Shown here in pieces: positions 57,111 to 64,000 of a DNA stretch of 64,000 bases (position 1 is its first letter; each line of letters opens with the position of its first letter). The stretch comes from Hoylesella timonensis 4401737 = DSM 22865 = JCM 15640 (GTDB lineage Bacteria; Bacteroidota; Bacteroidia; Bacteroidales; Bacteroidaceae). The stretch lies in NCBI RefSeq assembly GCF_000455445.1, contig NZ_HG417095.1, forward strand, positions 77,317-141,316. Direction: 5' to 3'. Under the pieces are notes generated by a model. The model made no database searches and was not told the DNA's origin. It saw only the letters and a list, made by a program, of their open reading frames with translations. The position numbers and the translations under genes were made by a program.

Positions 57111-59312
57111 TTAGATGAGCGCAGCAGTCAGTCCTGCCATGACAATGCTCACCATGGACATGAGCTTAATGAGGATGTTCAGACTTGGTCCGCTGGTGTC
57201 TTTAAATGGATCACCTACAGTGTCGCCAACGACAGTAGCCTTATGGCATGCCGAACCTTTGCCACCGAAGTTGCCTTCTTCCACCATCTTCTTGGCATTG
57301 TCCCATGCACCACCAGCATTTGCCATAAAGATGGCGAGGGTAAATCCTGCTGCCAAGCCACCTACGAGTAGTCCAAGAACGCCTGCAACACCCAAAACGA
57401 TTCCCACAACAATAGGAATAGCAATGGCTAAGAGTGAAGGTAAAATCATCTCGCGTTGTGCCGATTTGGTGCTAATCTCTACACATCGTCCATAATCGGG
57501 TGTGGCTTTGCCTTCCAATATGCCTTTGATTTCTCTGAATTGGCGTCTTACTTCATCCACCATTGCGCCAGCTGCTCTACCTACAGCGCCCATAGTGAGT
57601 CCGCAGAACAAGTAAGCAGCCATGGCACCGATAAAGGCACCTACCAAAACGCGTGGATTCATCACGTTCACTTGGAAGAAATCCATAAAGTCAGACATGG
57701 TGGCATTCATAGGATTGAATACGTTTCCTGCCGCATTGACAAACTGATGACCATCTTCTACCATTCTAACCATGGCTATTTTCACCTCTTCTATATAGGA
57801 TGCCAAAAGTGCCAAGGCGGTTAATGCAGCCGAACCAATGGCAAAACCCTTGCCAGTAGCAGCGGTGGTATTGCCCAAGGCATCGAGTGCATCGGTGCGT
57901 TCTCTCACTTCTTCGCCGAGGTTACTCATCTCAGCGTTACCGCCAGCGTTATCGGCAATAGGTCCATAAGCATCGGTAGCGAGGGTAATACCCAGTGTAG
58001 AAAGCATACCCACGGCAGCAATGCCAATGCCATAAAGTCCACGACTAATCGAATCGGCATTCATGCTCATATCAAAGCCGTTGGCACAGAGGTAGCTTAA
58101 CATAATGGCTACTGATATGGTTACTACAGGAATGCAAGTACTAATCATTCCCGTGCCAATGCCTTTGATGATGACAGTTGCTGCACCCGTTTGCGAAGCA
58201 GCTGCAATCTCTTTGGTTGGCTTGTAACTATGTGAGGTGTAATATTCGGTGGCTTGACCGATGATGACACCTGCTGCCAGACCTGTTACTACCGAGAAGC
58301 TAACACCCAACCAGTTGGTGATGCCCAAGAAATACAAGATGAGGAAAGTTGCGATGGCAATAAGCACCGCAGCAACATTAGTGCCAAGGCTCAAAGATTT
58401 CAGCAGGTCTTTCATCGTTGCTTCTTCTTTGGTACGTACCAAGAAAATACCAATCAGGCTCAAGAAAATACCTACTGCAGCAATAATCATAGGTGCTACC
58501 ACGGCTTTGAGTTGCATGTCACCGCTTGCCACAAAGGCTGTGGCACCTAATGCAGCCGTAGACAAGATACTTCCGCAATAACTTTCATAGAGGTCAGCAC
58601 CCATACCAGCGACGTCGCCCACGTTATCGCCCACATTGTCGGCAATAGTAGCGGGATTTCGAGGGTCGTCTTCAGGAATGTCTTGTTCTACCTTGCCCAC
58701 CAAGTCAGCCCCTACATCGGCTGCTTTGGTGTAGATACCTCCTCCAACACGTGCAAACAGCGCTTGTGTAGAGGCACCCATACCGAAGGTCAGCATTGTT
58801 GTAGTGACGGTAACCAGTGCCATGTTGCTGCCATGATAAAGATAAGTGAGGAGTATAAACCACATGGCAATGTCCAACAGACCTAAACCAACCACAACGA
58901 GTCCCATGACTGCGCCCGACCGGAAGGCTATCTGCAGACCCTGATTTAAGCTCTTGCGAGCTGCATTGGCGGTTCTGCCCGATGCATAAGTGGCAGTTTT
59001 CATGCCAAAGAAACCACAGAGTCCGCTAAAGAAACCTCCAGTGAGGAATGCAAACGGTACCCATGGATTTTGAACTTTGAGCACGTAAGCCATAAAAGCA
59101 AACAGGATAGCTAATGCGATAAATACATACAGCACCACAGTGTACTGTTGTTTGAGGTACGCCATGGCGCCTCTGCGCACATGTTGCGCAATTTCTCGCA
59201 TACGAGGTGTGCCTTCATCATACTTCATCATGCTTTGAAAGAAGTACCATGCCATGGATAGTGCAACCACGGAGGCAACTGGCACAAGCCAAAAAATAAA
59301 TGGAATGTTCAT
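57111..59312 (-). CDS. hppA: Membrane-bound ion-translocating pyrophosphatase, K+-dependent type
   Basis: A 733-residue membrane pyrophosphatase with about sixteen segments; the ATG at 59312 (MNIPFIFWLVPVASVV) is the natural start and the frame extends 23 residues upstream. The catalytic core DVGADLVGKVEQDIPEDDPR (with NPATIADNVGDNVGDVAG) and the late DNAGG-type acidic motifs are present. The segment GNTTAATGKGFAIGSA has Ala at the position where K+-independent enzymes have Lys, so the enzyme should need K+. K+-dependent members in Bacteroides pump Na+ and H+; which ion is used here is an inference. It turns the energy of PPi into an ion gradient. Confidence 0.95.
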   Translation of the reverse strand: MNIPFIFWLVPVASVVALSMAWYFFQSMMKYDEGTPRMREIAQHVRRGAMAYLKQQYTVVLYVFIALAILFAFMAYVLKVQNPWVPFAFLTGGFFSGLCGFFGMKTATYASGRTANAARKSLNQGLQIAFRSGAVMGLVVVGLGLLDIAMWFILLTYLYHGSNMALVTVTTTMLTFGMGASTQALFARVGGGIYTKAADVGADLVGKVEQDIPEDDPRNPATIADNVGDNVGDVAGMGADLYESYCGSILSTAALGATAFVASGDMQLKAVVAPMIIAAVGIFLSLIGIFLVRTKEEATMKDLLKSLSLGTNVAAVLIAIATFLILYFLGITNWLGVSFSVVTGLAAGVIIGQATEYYTSHSYKPTKEIAAASQTGAATVIIKGIGTGMISTCIPVVTISVAIMLSYLCANGFDMSMNADSISRGLYGIGIAAVGMLSTLGITLATDAYGPIADNAGGNAEMSNLGEEVRERTDALDALGNTTAATGKGFAIGSAALTALALLASYIEEVKIAMVRMVEDGHQFVNAAGNVFNPMNATMSDFMDFFQVNVMNPRVLVGAFIGAMAAYLFCGLTMGAVGRAAGAMVDEVRRQFREIKGILEGKATPDYGRCVEISTKSAQREMILPSLLAIAIPIVVGIVLGVAGVLGLLVGGLAAGFTLAIFMANAGGAWDNAKKMVEEGNFGGKGSACHKATVVGDTVGDPFKDTSGPSLNILIKLMSMVSIVMAGLTAALI

Positions 59313-59347
59313 AGTGTTATGTTTAAAGTTTTTATTAAGATTGTTTG

Positions 59348-59355
59348 CAAATATA
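59348..59355 (-). promoter_or_regulatory. Minus-7 element of the pyrophosphatase gene
   Basis: TATATTTG on the minus strand fits TAnnTTTG, 36 bases before the ATG at 59312. No clear minus-33 element. Confidence 0.4.
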
Positions 59356-59806
59356 ATGAATATAATGACAGGTTGTATCATTTGGAGGGCTTTTTTTACT
59401 GAAATCTCATAGTTTTTTCATACATGAAGGTTGGTTGACGATGAAAAACTATCTTTTTTCTTTTTTCAACAACAAATTTATTTTTGGTAAAGGAATTTGT
59501 TGTTTTTGTCCTTTTATTTTACCAAAAAACGACCATCTAAAATCTTCAAAATAGAAAAAATCAATAGGCAGACAATAGACATAATTACGCTGATTTTCAC
59601 AAAAAAGCTGTCTTTTCAAGTTGGAATATTGATTTAACGGTCTTGGAAACATACATTAGCGGCGTTATTCACATGCTTCAACCCCATTAAAGCATGCAAA
59701 TTGTCAGCTTATCTCAATGGGTTAGTCGAAGAAAAATGGGAGAAAAGAGAGTAAAAGGAGAGACTTTGTTTGTAACATATTCAATAACAAGCGATTATGA
59801 ACCTCG

Positions 59807-59866
59807 CTCATAACTCGCGTATTTGCGACCAACTTTGAAGTTGGTTGTTTACACGCGAGTTATGAG
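59807..59866. repeat. Palindromic intergenic repeat, copy 3 (best copy)
   Basis: A 60-bp near-perfect palindrome: outer arms CTCATAACTCGCGT (59807-59820) and ACGCGAGTTATGAG (59853-59866), and inner CCAACTT/AAGTTGG around a 2-base centre. Copies 1 and 2 share the TCGCGTATTTGC-type arm and the ACCAAC-type inner stem. Confidence 0.8.
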
Positions 59867-60191
59867 AGACACTTTGTAAAGAAAATTCAGCATTTATTTT
59901 TATTTAATGCGTCGTATTTTCAAGATTACGAACACTGCTTCGGAGGTGTGCTTCGTGGTGAAAATATCATTCTTCAATGAAAGAGCTGTAGTTCATAGGG
60001 ATAATGAAGAGGGAATCATTTTATATTGTCTGCTATGCCGTGTGCTTATGTTGATAGCCCATTGTTTTTTTAGATTCAAGCTGTACTTATTATTAAATAG
60101 AGAGGTGTCGGTTTGTCCCTATATATAAATAAGGTGAAGATAATAATGCAAGTTTTGTCGGAATAATCTCTTTGATATATGGAAAATTGCG

Positions 60192-60199
60192 TATATTTG
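60192..60199 (+). promoter_or_regulatory. Minus-7 element of the TPR/DEAD-box gene pair
   Basis: TATATTTG fits TAnnTTTG, about 100 bases before the ATG at 60298. A TTTG at 60171-60174 is 17 bases upstream, shorter than usual. Confidence 0.4.
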
Positions 60200-60297
60200 C
60201 ATAACAAATGGGGGATTAGCTTTTAAGACATATTTTATACCTATCATTATTTTTGGACATTGTTCCAGTAATTGAATATAGTTTTACGTAGTAGACG

Positions 60298-61503
60298 ATG
60301 AAAAGACTTTTATATATTTTCTTTATAGTAAGCTTTGTGGTGACTGCCCAAGGACAGAGAAAAGAGATTTCACAAGCAAGACAATGGGTGAAACGTGGAA
60401 ACAATTTGGATAAAGCCGAAAAATCCATGCGCAGCTTGCTCAATGACTCAACCAACAGATGCAATAAAAAAATATGGTTAACTCTTTTTGAAGCAGTTAG
60501 AAAGCAATATGAGCAAGGAAATGAGAAGTTGTATTTGAAGCAAAAATACGATACCACACGGTTGTTTTCTTTGGCAAGAAATATGTTTGAAGATTTACAG
60601 GCATTTGATTCCATTGATGCACTACCTAATAAAAGAGGTAAAGTAGCTCCAGCCTATCGTAGCGAACATGCACAATATCTGCATCAAATCAGACCGAATC
60701 TCTTTAACGGTGGGGCTTTCTTCCTTAATAAAAAGAAATATGCTGAAGCCTATCAAATGTACAATACTTACATTCAGAGTGCTTATGAGCCATTGTTTGA
60801 AAAATACCAGTATGTAGAGAAAGATAGGCGAATGCCTGAAGCTTCGTATTGGGCTGCATTTAGTGCTTATCAATTAAAGAAGTATGATGCAACTTTGAAA
60901 CATTCGCATCTCGCATTGAAGGATTCGGTGCATTATCCCTATATGCTTCAATATCTTGCCAATATCTATGAAGAGAAAAAAGATACAACCATGTATCTAA
61001 AGGTTTTGGACGAGGGATTTACCACTTATCCAAGTTTTCCATTTTTCTTCCCTCGATTGGTTGATTATTATGTAATGACGAAACAATTTGATAATGCCTT
61101 GGACATTATTGACCGAGCGTTAGCGGTGGACAGTACCAATCAGTTATATCAATTTGCCAAGAGTACCGTACTTTTGAATACAGGTAGATACGATGCGTGT
61201 ATTCAAATCTGTGACGATCTCATCGCAAAGAATGACAGCATGCCAGAACCCTATCTCAATGCTGGTCTTGCTTATTTCAATCAAGCTGTTCTCTTAGACA
61301 ATGATACGAAATTATCAAAGAAAAATAGAAAGCAAATTCTGGGCTATTATCATAAGGCTTTGCCCTATTTAGAGCGTTATAGGGCTTTGGCTCCAGAGCT
61401 GAAAGATAAATGGGGTACGCCGCTGTATACCATCTATCTGAATTTGAACATGGGTAAGGAGTTTGAAGAAATCGATCGTATTATCAATCAAAAACAAAAA
61501 TAA
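60298..61503 (+). CDS. Exported tetratricopeptide repeat protein
   Basis: A 401-residue protein with a signal peptide (LLYIFFIVSFVVTAQGQ). Several TPR-like helix pairs follow at about 140-170, 195-220, 255-300 and 345-380 (YAEAYQMYNTYIQSAYEPLF, FDNALDIIDRALAVDSTNQL, RYDACIQICDDLIAKNDS). TPR proteins scaffold complexes; the partner is unknown. The stop is 3 bases before the DEAD-box helicase start, so the pair is an operon, although one member is exported and the other cytoplasmic. Confidence 0.85.
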   Translation: MKRLLYIFFIVSFVVTAQGQRKEISQARQWVKRGNNLDKAEKSMRSLLNDSTNRCNKKIWLTLFEAVRKQYEQGNEKLYLKQKYDTTRLFSLARNMFEDLQAFDSIDALPNKRGKVAPAYRSEHAQYLHQIRPNLFNGGAFFLNKKKYAEAYQMYNTYIQSAYEPLFEKYQYVEKDRRMPEASYWAAFSAYQLKKYDATLKHSHLALKDSVHYPYMLQYLANIYEEKKDTTMYLKVLDEGFTTYPSFPFFFPRLVDYYVMTKQFDNALDIIDRALAVDSTNQLYQFAKSTVLLNTGRYDACIQICDDLIAKNDSMPEPYLNAGLAYFNQAVLLDNDTKLSKKNRKQILGYYHKALPYLERYRALAPELKDKWGTPLYTIYLNLNMGKEFEEIDRIINQKQK

Positions 61504-61506
61504 GTC

Positions 61507-62823
61507 ATGAATGTCACCGTTGATTTAGCTAAATTAGGGATAGAACAACTGAGTGCCATGCAGTTGAAAGCTTCTGACAGCATTGCACAAAGCGGACGTG
61601 ATGTTATCCTTCTTTCTCCAACTGGGTCGGGGAAGACTTTGGCTTATTTGCTGCCGATTCTTCAAAAATTGGATGTAAGTTCAAAAGAGGTGCAATCCGT
61701 AGTGATAGTTCCCAATAGAGAGCTTGCCATTCAATCAGCAGAAGTCTTGCAACTGCTCACCAAGTCAATGAAAGGATTTGCGTGTTATGGGGGGCGTCCC
61801 GCCATGGATGAACACCGACAGTTGCGACAAGTACAGCCACAAATCATTTTTGCTACGCCTGGAAGGTTGAATGACCACTTAGACAAACGAAACATCACTA
61901 TCGAAACGATTCAATATGTCGTTATTGATGAATTTGATAAGTGTTTAGAGATGGGATTCCAAGAGGAGATGAGCAAGATTCTTGAGAAGCTTACTGCCGT
62001 CAAACAGCGCATTCTTCTTTCGGCAACAGATGCCGTAGAAATTCCTCATTTCGTCAACATGAATAATGTCGATCGATTGGATTATCTCACATCAGCAACT
62101 GTCTCTCATCAGGTTCGAGTCTTTTCGGTTCATAGTCCGGACAAGGATAAGCTGCAAACACTCAAACAACTGTTGTTGTCGTTTGGAAATCAGAGTACGA
62201 TAGTGTTCACGAATTATCGAGAAAGTGCCGAACGCATCCATGATTTTTTGACATTTCAACATTTTTACTCTACTGTTTTTCATGGCGGTTTAGATCAGCA
62301 AGAACGTGAAAGTTCGATCTATAAATTTTCTAATGGGTCGGTGAATATCTTGGTGAGTACGGATTTGGCTTCGCGTGGATTGGATATCCCAGATGTAGAC
62401 AACATCGTTCACTATCAATTGCCAGACCAAGAAGAAAACTATGTGCACAGAACGGGGAGGACCGCTCGTTGGGAAAAAGAGGGTAGGGCGTTCCTGCTCA
62501 TTGGCCCCACAGAAGCGATACCTGCATACGCTATCAGTCATACTCAAGAATATAGCATCCCTGTTACGGACAGTCTGCCCGCATTACCCAAAATGGCAAC
62601 TATATATATAGGTAAAGGGAAGAAAGATAAGATAAGCAAAATGGACGTTGTTGGGTTCTTGTGTAAGAAATGTCAACTTGCTCCTGATGAGATAGGACGT
62701 ATTGATGTGAATAATTATTACGTATATGTGGCAGTCCAAAGAAATAAGTTGCAAGAAGTTCTAAAAAGGGCAAAAGGGCAAAAAATTAAGGGTTTAAAAA
62801 CGATTTTTGAGGCTGCAGAATAG
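61507..62823 (+). CDS. DEAD-box RNA helicase with DbpA-like RNA-binding tail
   Basis: A 438-residue helicase. Q-motif region 14-20; Walker A SPTGSGKT (37-44); motif Ia PNRELA; motif II reads DEFD (141-144) instead of DEAD; motif III SAT (172-174); motif V STDLASRGLDIP; motif VI HRTGRTAR (314-321). Residues from about 362 form a compact alpha-beta tail (MATIYIGKGKKDKISKMDVV, IGRIDVNNYYVYVAV) like the DbpA C-terminal RNA-binding domain, which binds 23S rRNA hairpin 92. A role in ribosome assembly is likely but inferred. Confidence 0.9.
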   Translation: MNVTVDLAKLGIEQLSAMQLKASDSIAQSGRDVILLSPTGSGKTLAYLLPILQKLDVSSKEVQSVVIVPNRELAIQSAEVLQLLTKSMKGFACYGGRPAMDEHRQLRQVQPQIIFATPGRLNDHLDKRNITIETIQYVVIDEFDKCLEMGFQEEMSKILEKLTAVKQRILLSATDAVEIPHFVNMNNVDRLDYLTSATVSHQVRVFSVHSPDKDKLQTLKQLLLSFGNQSTIVFTNYRESAERIHDFLTFQHFYSTVFHGGLDQQERESSIYKFSNGSVNILVSTDLASRGLDIPDVDNIVHYQLPDQEENYVHRTGRTARWEKEGRAFLLIGPTEAIPAYAISHTQEYSIPVTDSLPALPKMATIYIGKGKKDKISKMDVVGFLCKKCQLAPDEIGRIDVNNYYVYVAVQRNKLQEVLKRAKGQKIKGLKTIFEAAE

Positions 62824-62857
62824 AAAAAACGCGGAAAGTGCAAAATAATACAGTTTT

Positions 62858-62865
62858 TATTTTTG
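62858..62865 (+). promoter_or_regulatory. Possible minus-7 element of serC
   Basis: TATTTTTG fits TAnnTTTG, 67 bases before the serC ATG. An alternative, TTTTTG (62860-62865) followed 19 bases later by TAAATTAG (62885-62892), has good spacing but a weaker minus-7. The two cannot be told apart here. Confidence 0.35.
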
Positions 62866-62932
62866 TCTTTCAAACTATTGTTGTAAATTAGCAACCAATT
62901 ACTAATACTTGTTTAATTTTAACTTTAAAACA

Positions 62933-64000
62933 ATGGAAAAATACAATTTTAATGCAGGTCCATCAATCCTTCCTCGTGAAGTAATTGAAAACACAGCGAA
63001 ACAAATTCTTGACTTTAATGGTAGCGGACTTTCTCTGATGGAGATTAGTCACCGTTCAAAAGACTTTCAGCCAGTTGTTGACGAGGCTGTAGCTTTGATT
63101 AAAGAGTTGTTGCAGATACCAGAAGGTTATGCAGTTATCTTCTTAGGTGGTGGTGCTTCATTGCAGTTCCACATGATTCCTAACAACTTCTTTGTAAAGA
63201 AAGCTGCTTATCTGAACACAGGTACATGGGCTAAGAAAGCTTTGAAAGAAGCAAAATTCTTCGGAGAAGTAGTAGAAGTAGCTTCTTCTGCAGACAAGAA
63301 CTATTCTTATCTTCCTAAAGGATGGAGCGTACCTGAGGATTGTGATTATTTTCACATTACTTCCAACAACACCATTTACGGTACAGAGATACGTAATGAC
63401 TTGGATGTAAAGGTGCCACTTATTGCAGATATGTCATCAGATATATTTAGTCGTCCAATTGATGTTTCTAAATATGCATGTATCTACGGTGGAGCACAGA
63501 AGAACTTGGCTATGGCTGGTGTTACATTCGTTATCGTTAAAGAAGACATGTTAGGCAAGACAGGACGTGAAATACCTACGATGTTGGATTATCGCACACA
63601 CATTGAGAAGGGTTCTATGTTCAACACTCCTCCTGTTGTTCCTATCTATTCAGCTCTCGAAACATTGCGTTGGATTAAGAAGAGCGGCGGTGTAGAAGCT
63701 ATGGATAAGTTGGCTCACCAAAGAGCAGACTTGTTATATGCTGAGATTGACAGAAACAAACTGTTCAAGGGTACTGTTGCTAAAGAAGATCGCTCATTGA
63801 TGAATATCTGCTTTGTCATGAACGAAGAATACCAAGATCTTGAAAAACCATTCTTCGAGTTCGCTACCGAACGTGGTATGGTTGGTATCAAGGGACACCG
63901 TTCTGTTGGAGGTTTCCGTGCAAGTTGCTACAACGCTATGAGTGTTGATGGTGTGAAGGCACTGATTGCTTGCATGAAAGAATTCGAAGACAAACATTAA
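62933..64000 (+). CDS. serC: Phosphoserine aminotransferase
   Basis: A 355-residue PLP enzyme of serine synthesis that converts 3-phosphohydroxypyruvate to phosphoserine. Start at ATG 62933: [17 protein letters not shown], where NAGPS is the family N-terminal motif; the frame extends eight residues further upstream. [10 protein letters not shown] binds the phosphate of PLP, and [12 protein letters not shown] holds the Schiff-base Lys. [13 protein letters not shown] closes the active site. The TAA is the last codon of the window, so the gene is complete. Confidence 0.96.
   Translation: MEKYNFNAGPSILPREVIENTAKQILDFNGSGLSLMEISHRSKDFQPVVDEAVALIKELLQIPEGYAVIFLGGGASLQFHMIPNNFFVKKAAYLNTGTWAKKALKEAKFFGEVVEVASSADKNYSYLPKGWSVPEDCDYFHITSNNTIYGTEIRNDLDVKVPLIADMSSDIFSRPIDVSKYACIYGGAQKNLAMAGVTFVIVKEDMLGKTGREIPTMLDYRTHIEKGSMFNTPPVVPIYSALETLRWIKKSGGVEAMDKLAHQRADLLYAEIDRNKLFKGTVAKEDRSLMNICFVMNEEYQDLEKPFFEFATERGMVGIKGHRSVGGFRASCYNAMSVDGVKALIACMKEFEDKH

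Larger units (their letters stand above)
59356..60297. other. Intergenic region of about 0.94 kb with palindromic repeat
   Basis: The gap is AT rich. It contains nested inverted repeats near 59468-59528 (AACAACAAATT/AATTTGTTGTT and TTTTTGGTAAA/TTTTACCAAAAA, which could form alternative hairpins), the best copy of the palindromic repeat family (59807-59866), and a minus-7 element TATATTTG at 60192-60199 for the downstream gene. Two frames of 67 and 73 codons (59449-59652 minus, 59907-60128 plus) are probably chance ORFs. Confidence 0.55.

Noticed and set aside
59449..59652. 67-codon minus-strand ORF in the intergenic gap
   Set aside because: It is AT rich, overlaps nested inverted repeats, lacks a good start context and shows no domain.
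59907..60128. 73-codon plus-strand ORF with hydrophobic segment
   Set aside because: Composition follows the AT-rich gap, there is no promoter or ribosome site, and the ORF ends far from the TPR gene start.

Overview
The window looks like a chromosomal segment of a Bacteroidota bacterium, most likely Prevotellaceae. The evidence is the LpxC-FabZ fusion next to LpxD and LpxA, a SusC/SusD pair with surface lipoproteins, several proteins with type IX secretion (T9SS) C-terminal tails of the short form ending in GIYIxNGKK, a NuoC-NuoD fusion in a Complex I operon without nuoEFG, and repeated TAnnTTTG minus-7 promoter elements. I see no tRNA, rRNA, CRISPR array, transposase or phage gene.

Layout. 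0.1-1.7 kb: a HerA/DUF853 ATPase with a strong terminator. 1.9-4.4 kb (minus): a large secreted protein gene split by a one-base frameshift, followed by a 61-residue small protein. 5.0-15.5 kb (minus): a six-gene polysaccharide-utilisation-type locus (SusC, SusD, GH18-like lipoprotein without the catalytic Glu, two DUF1735-type lipoproteins, one with a discoidin domain, and a secreted GH85 endo-beta-N-acetylglucosaminidase). This suggests N-glycan scavenging from host glycoproteins. The locus is bracketed by two 69-bp direct repeats about 90% identical. 15.9-24.3 kb (minus): a tightly packed envelope operon lpxD-lpxC/fabZ-lpxA-miaA-PBP1A-PIF1-type helicase. 25.1-30.3 kb (minus): galactose genes, with two mutarotases, galactokinase and a sugar/H+ symporter, separated by strong terminators. 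30.4-35.3 kb (minus): folC, dnaJ, grpE and an ABC-F ATPase whose second ATP site looks dead. 35.4-37.9 kb (plus): an RluA-type pseudouridine synthase, a 51-residue membrane protein and an orphan T9SS-tailed protein. 38.7-48.9 kb (plus): nuoA-B-CD-H-I-J-K-L-M-N. 49.1-56.9 kb: uvrA, a T9SS type B-tailed protein, a LysM protein with a periplasmic-binding fold, a PorT-like barrel, a peptide transporter and a His-rich small membrane protein. 57.1-59.3 kb (minus): a membrane pyrophosphatase. 60.3-64.0 kb (plus): a TPR protein, a DEAD-box helicase with a DbpA-like tail, and serC, which ends exactly at the window end.

How it fits together. The GH85 enzyme would release N-glycans at the cell surface, the GH18-like and DUF1735 lipoproteins would hold them, and SusCD would import them. 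Galactose released elsewhere can enter glycolysis through the gal genes. Complex I without its NADH module and the pyrophosphatase are two ion pumps suited to an anaerobic fermenter.

The least explained signals are the repeat-bracketed glycan locus, a dispersed palindromic intergenic repeat family (three copies), the frameshifted surface protein, the half-dead ABC-F ATPase and several small proteins. All assignments come from reading motifs by eye; no database search was run.
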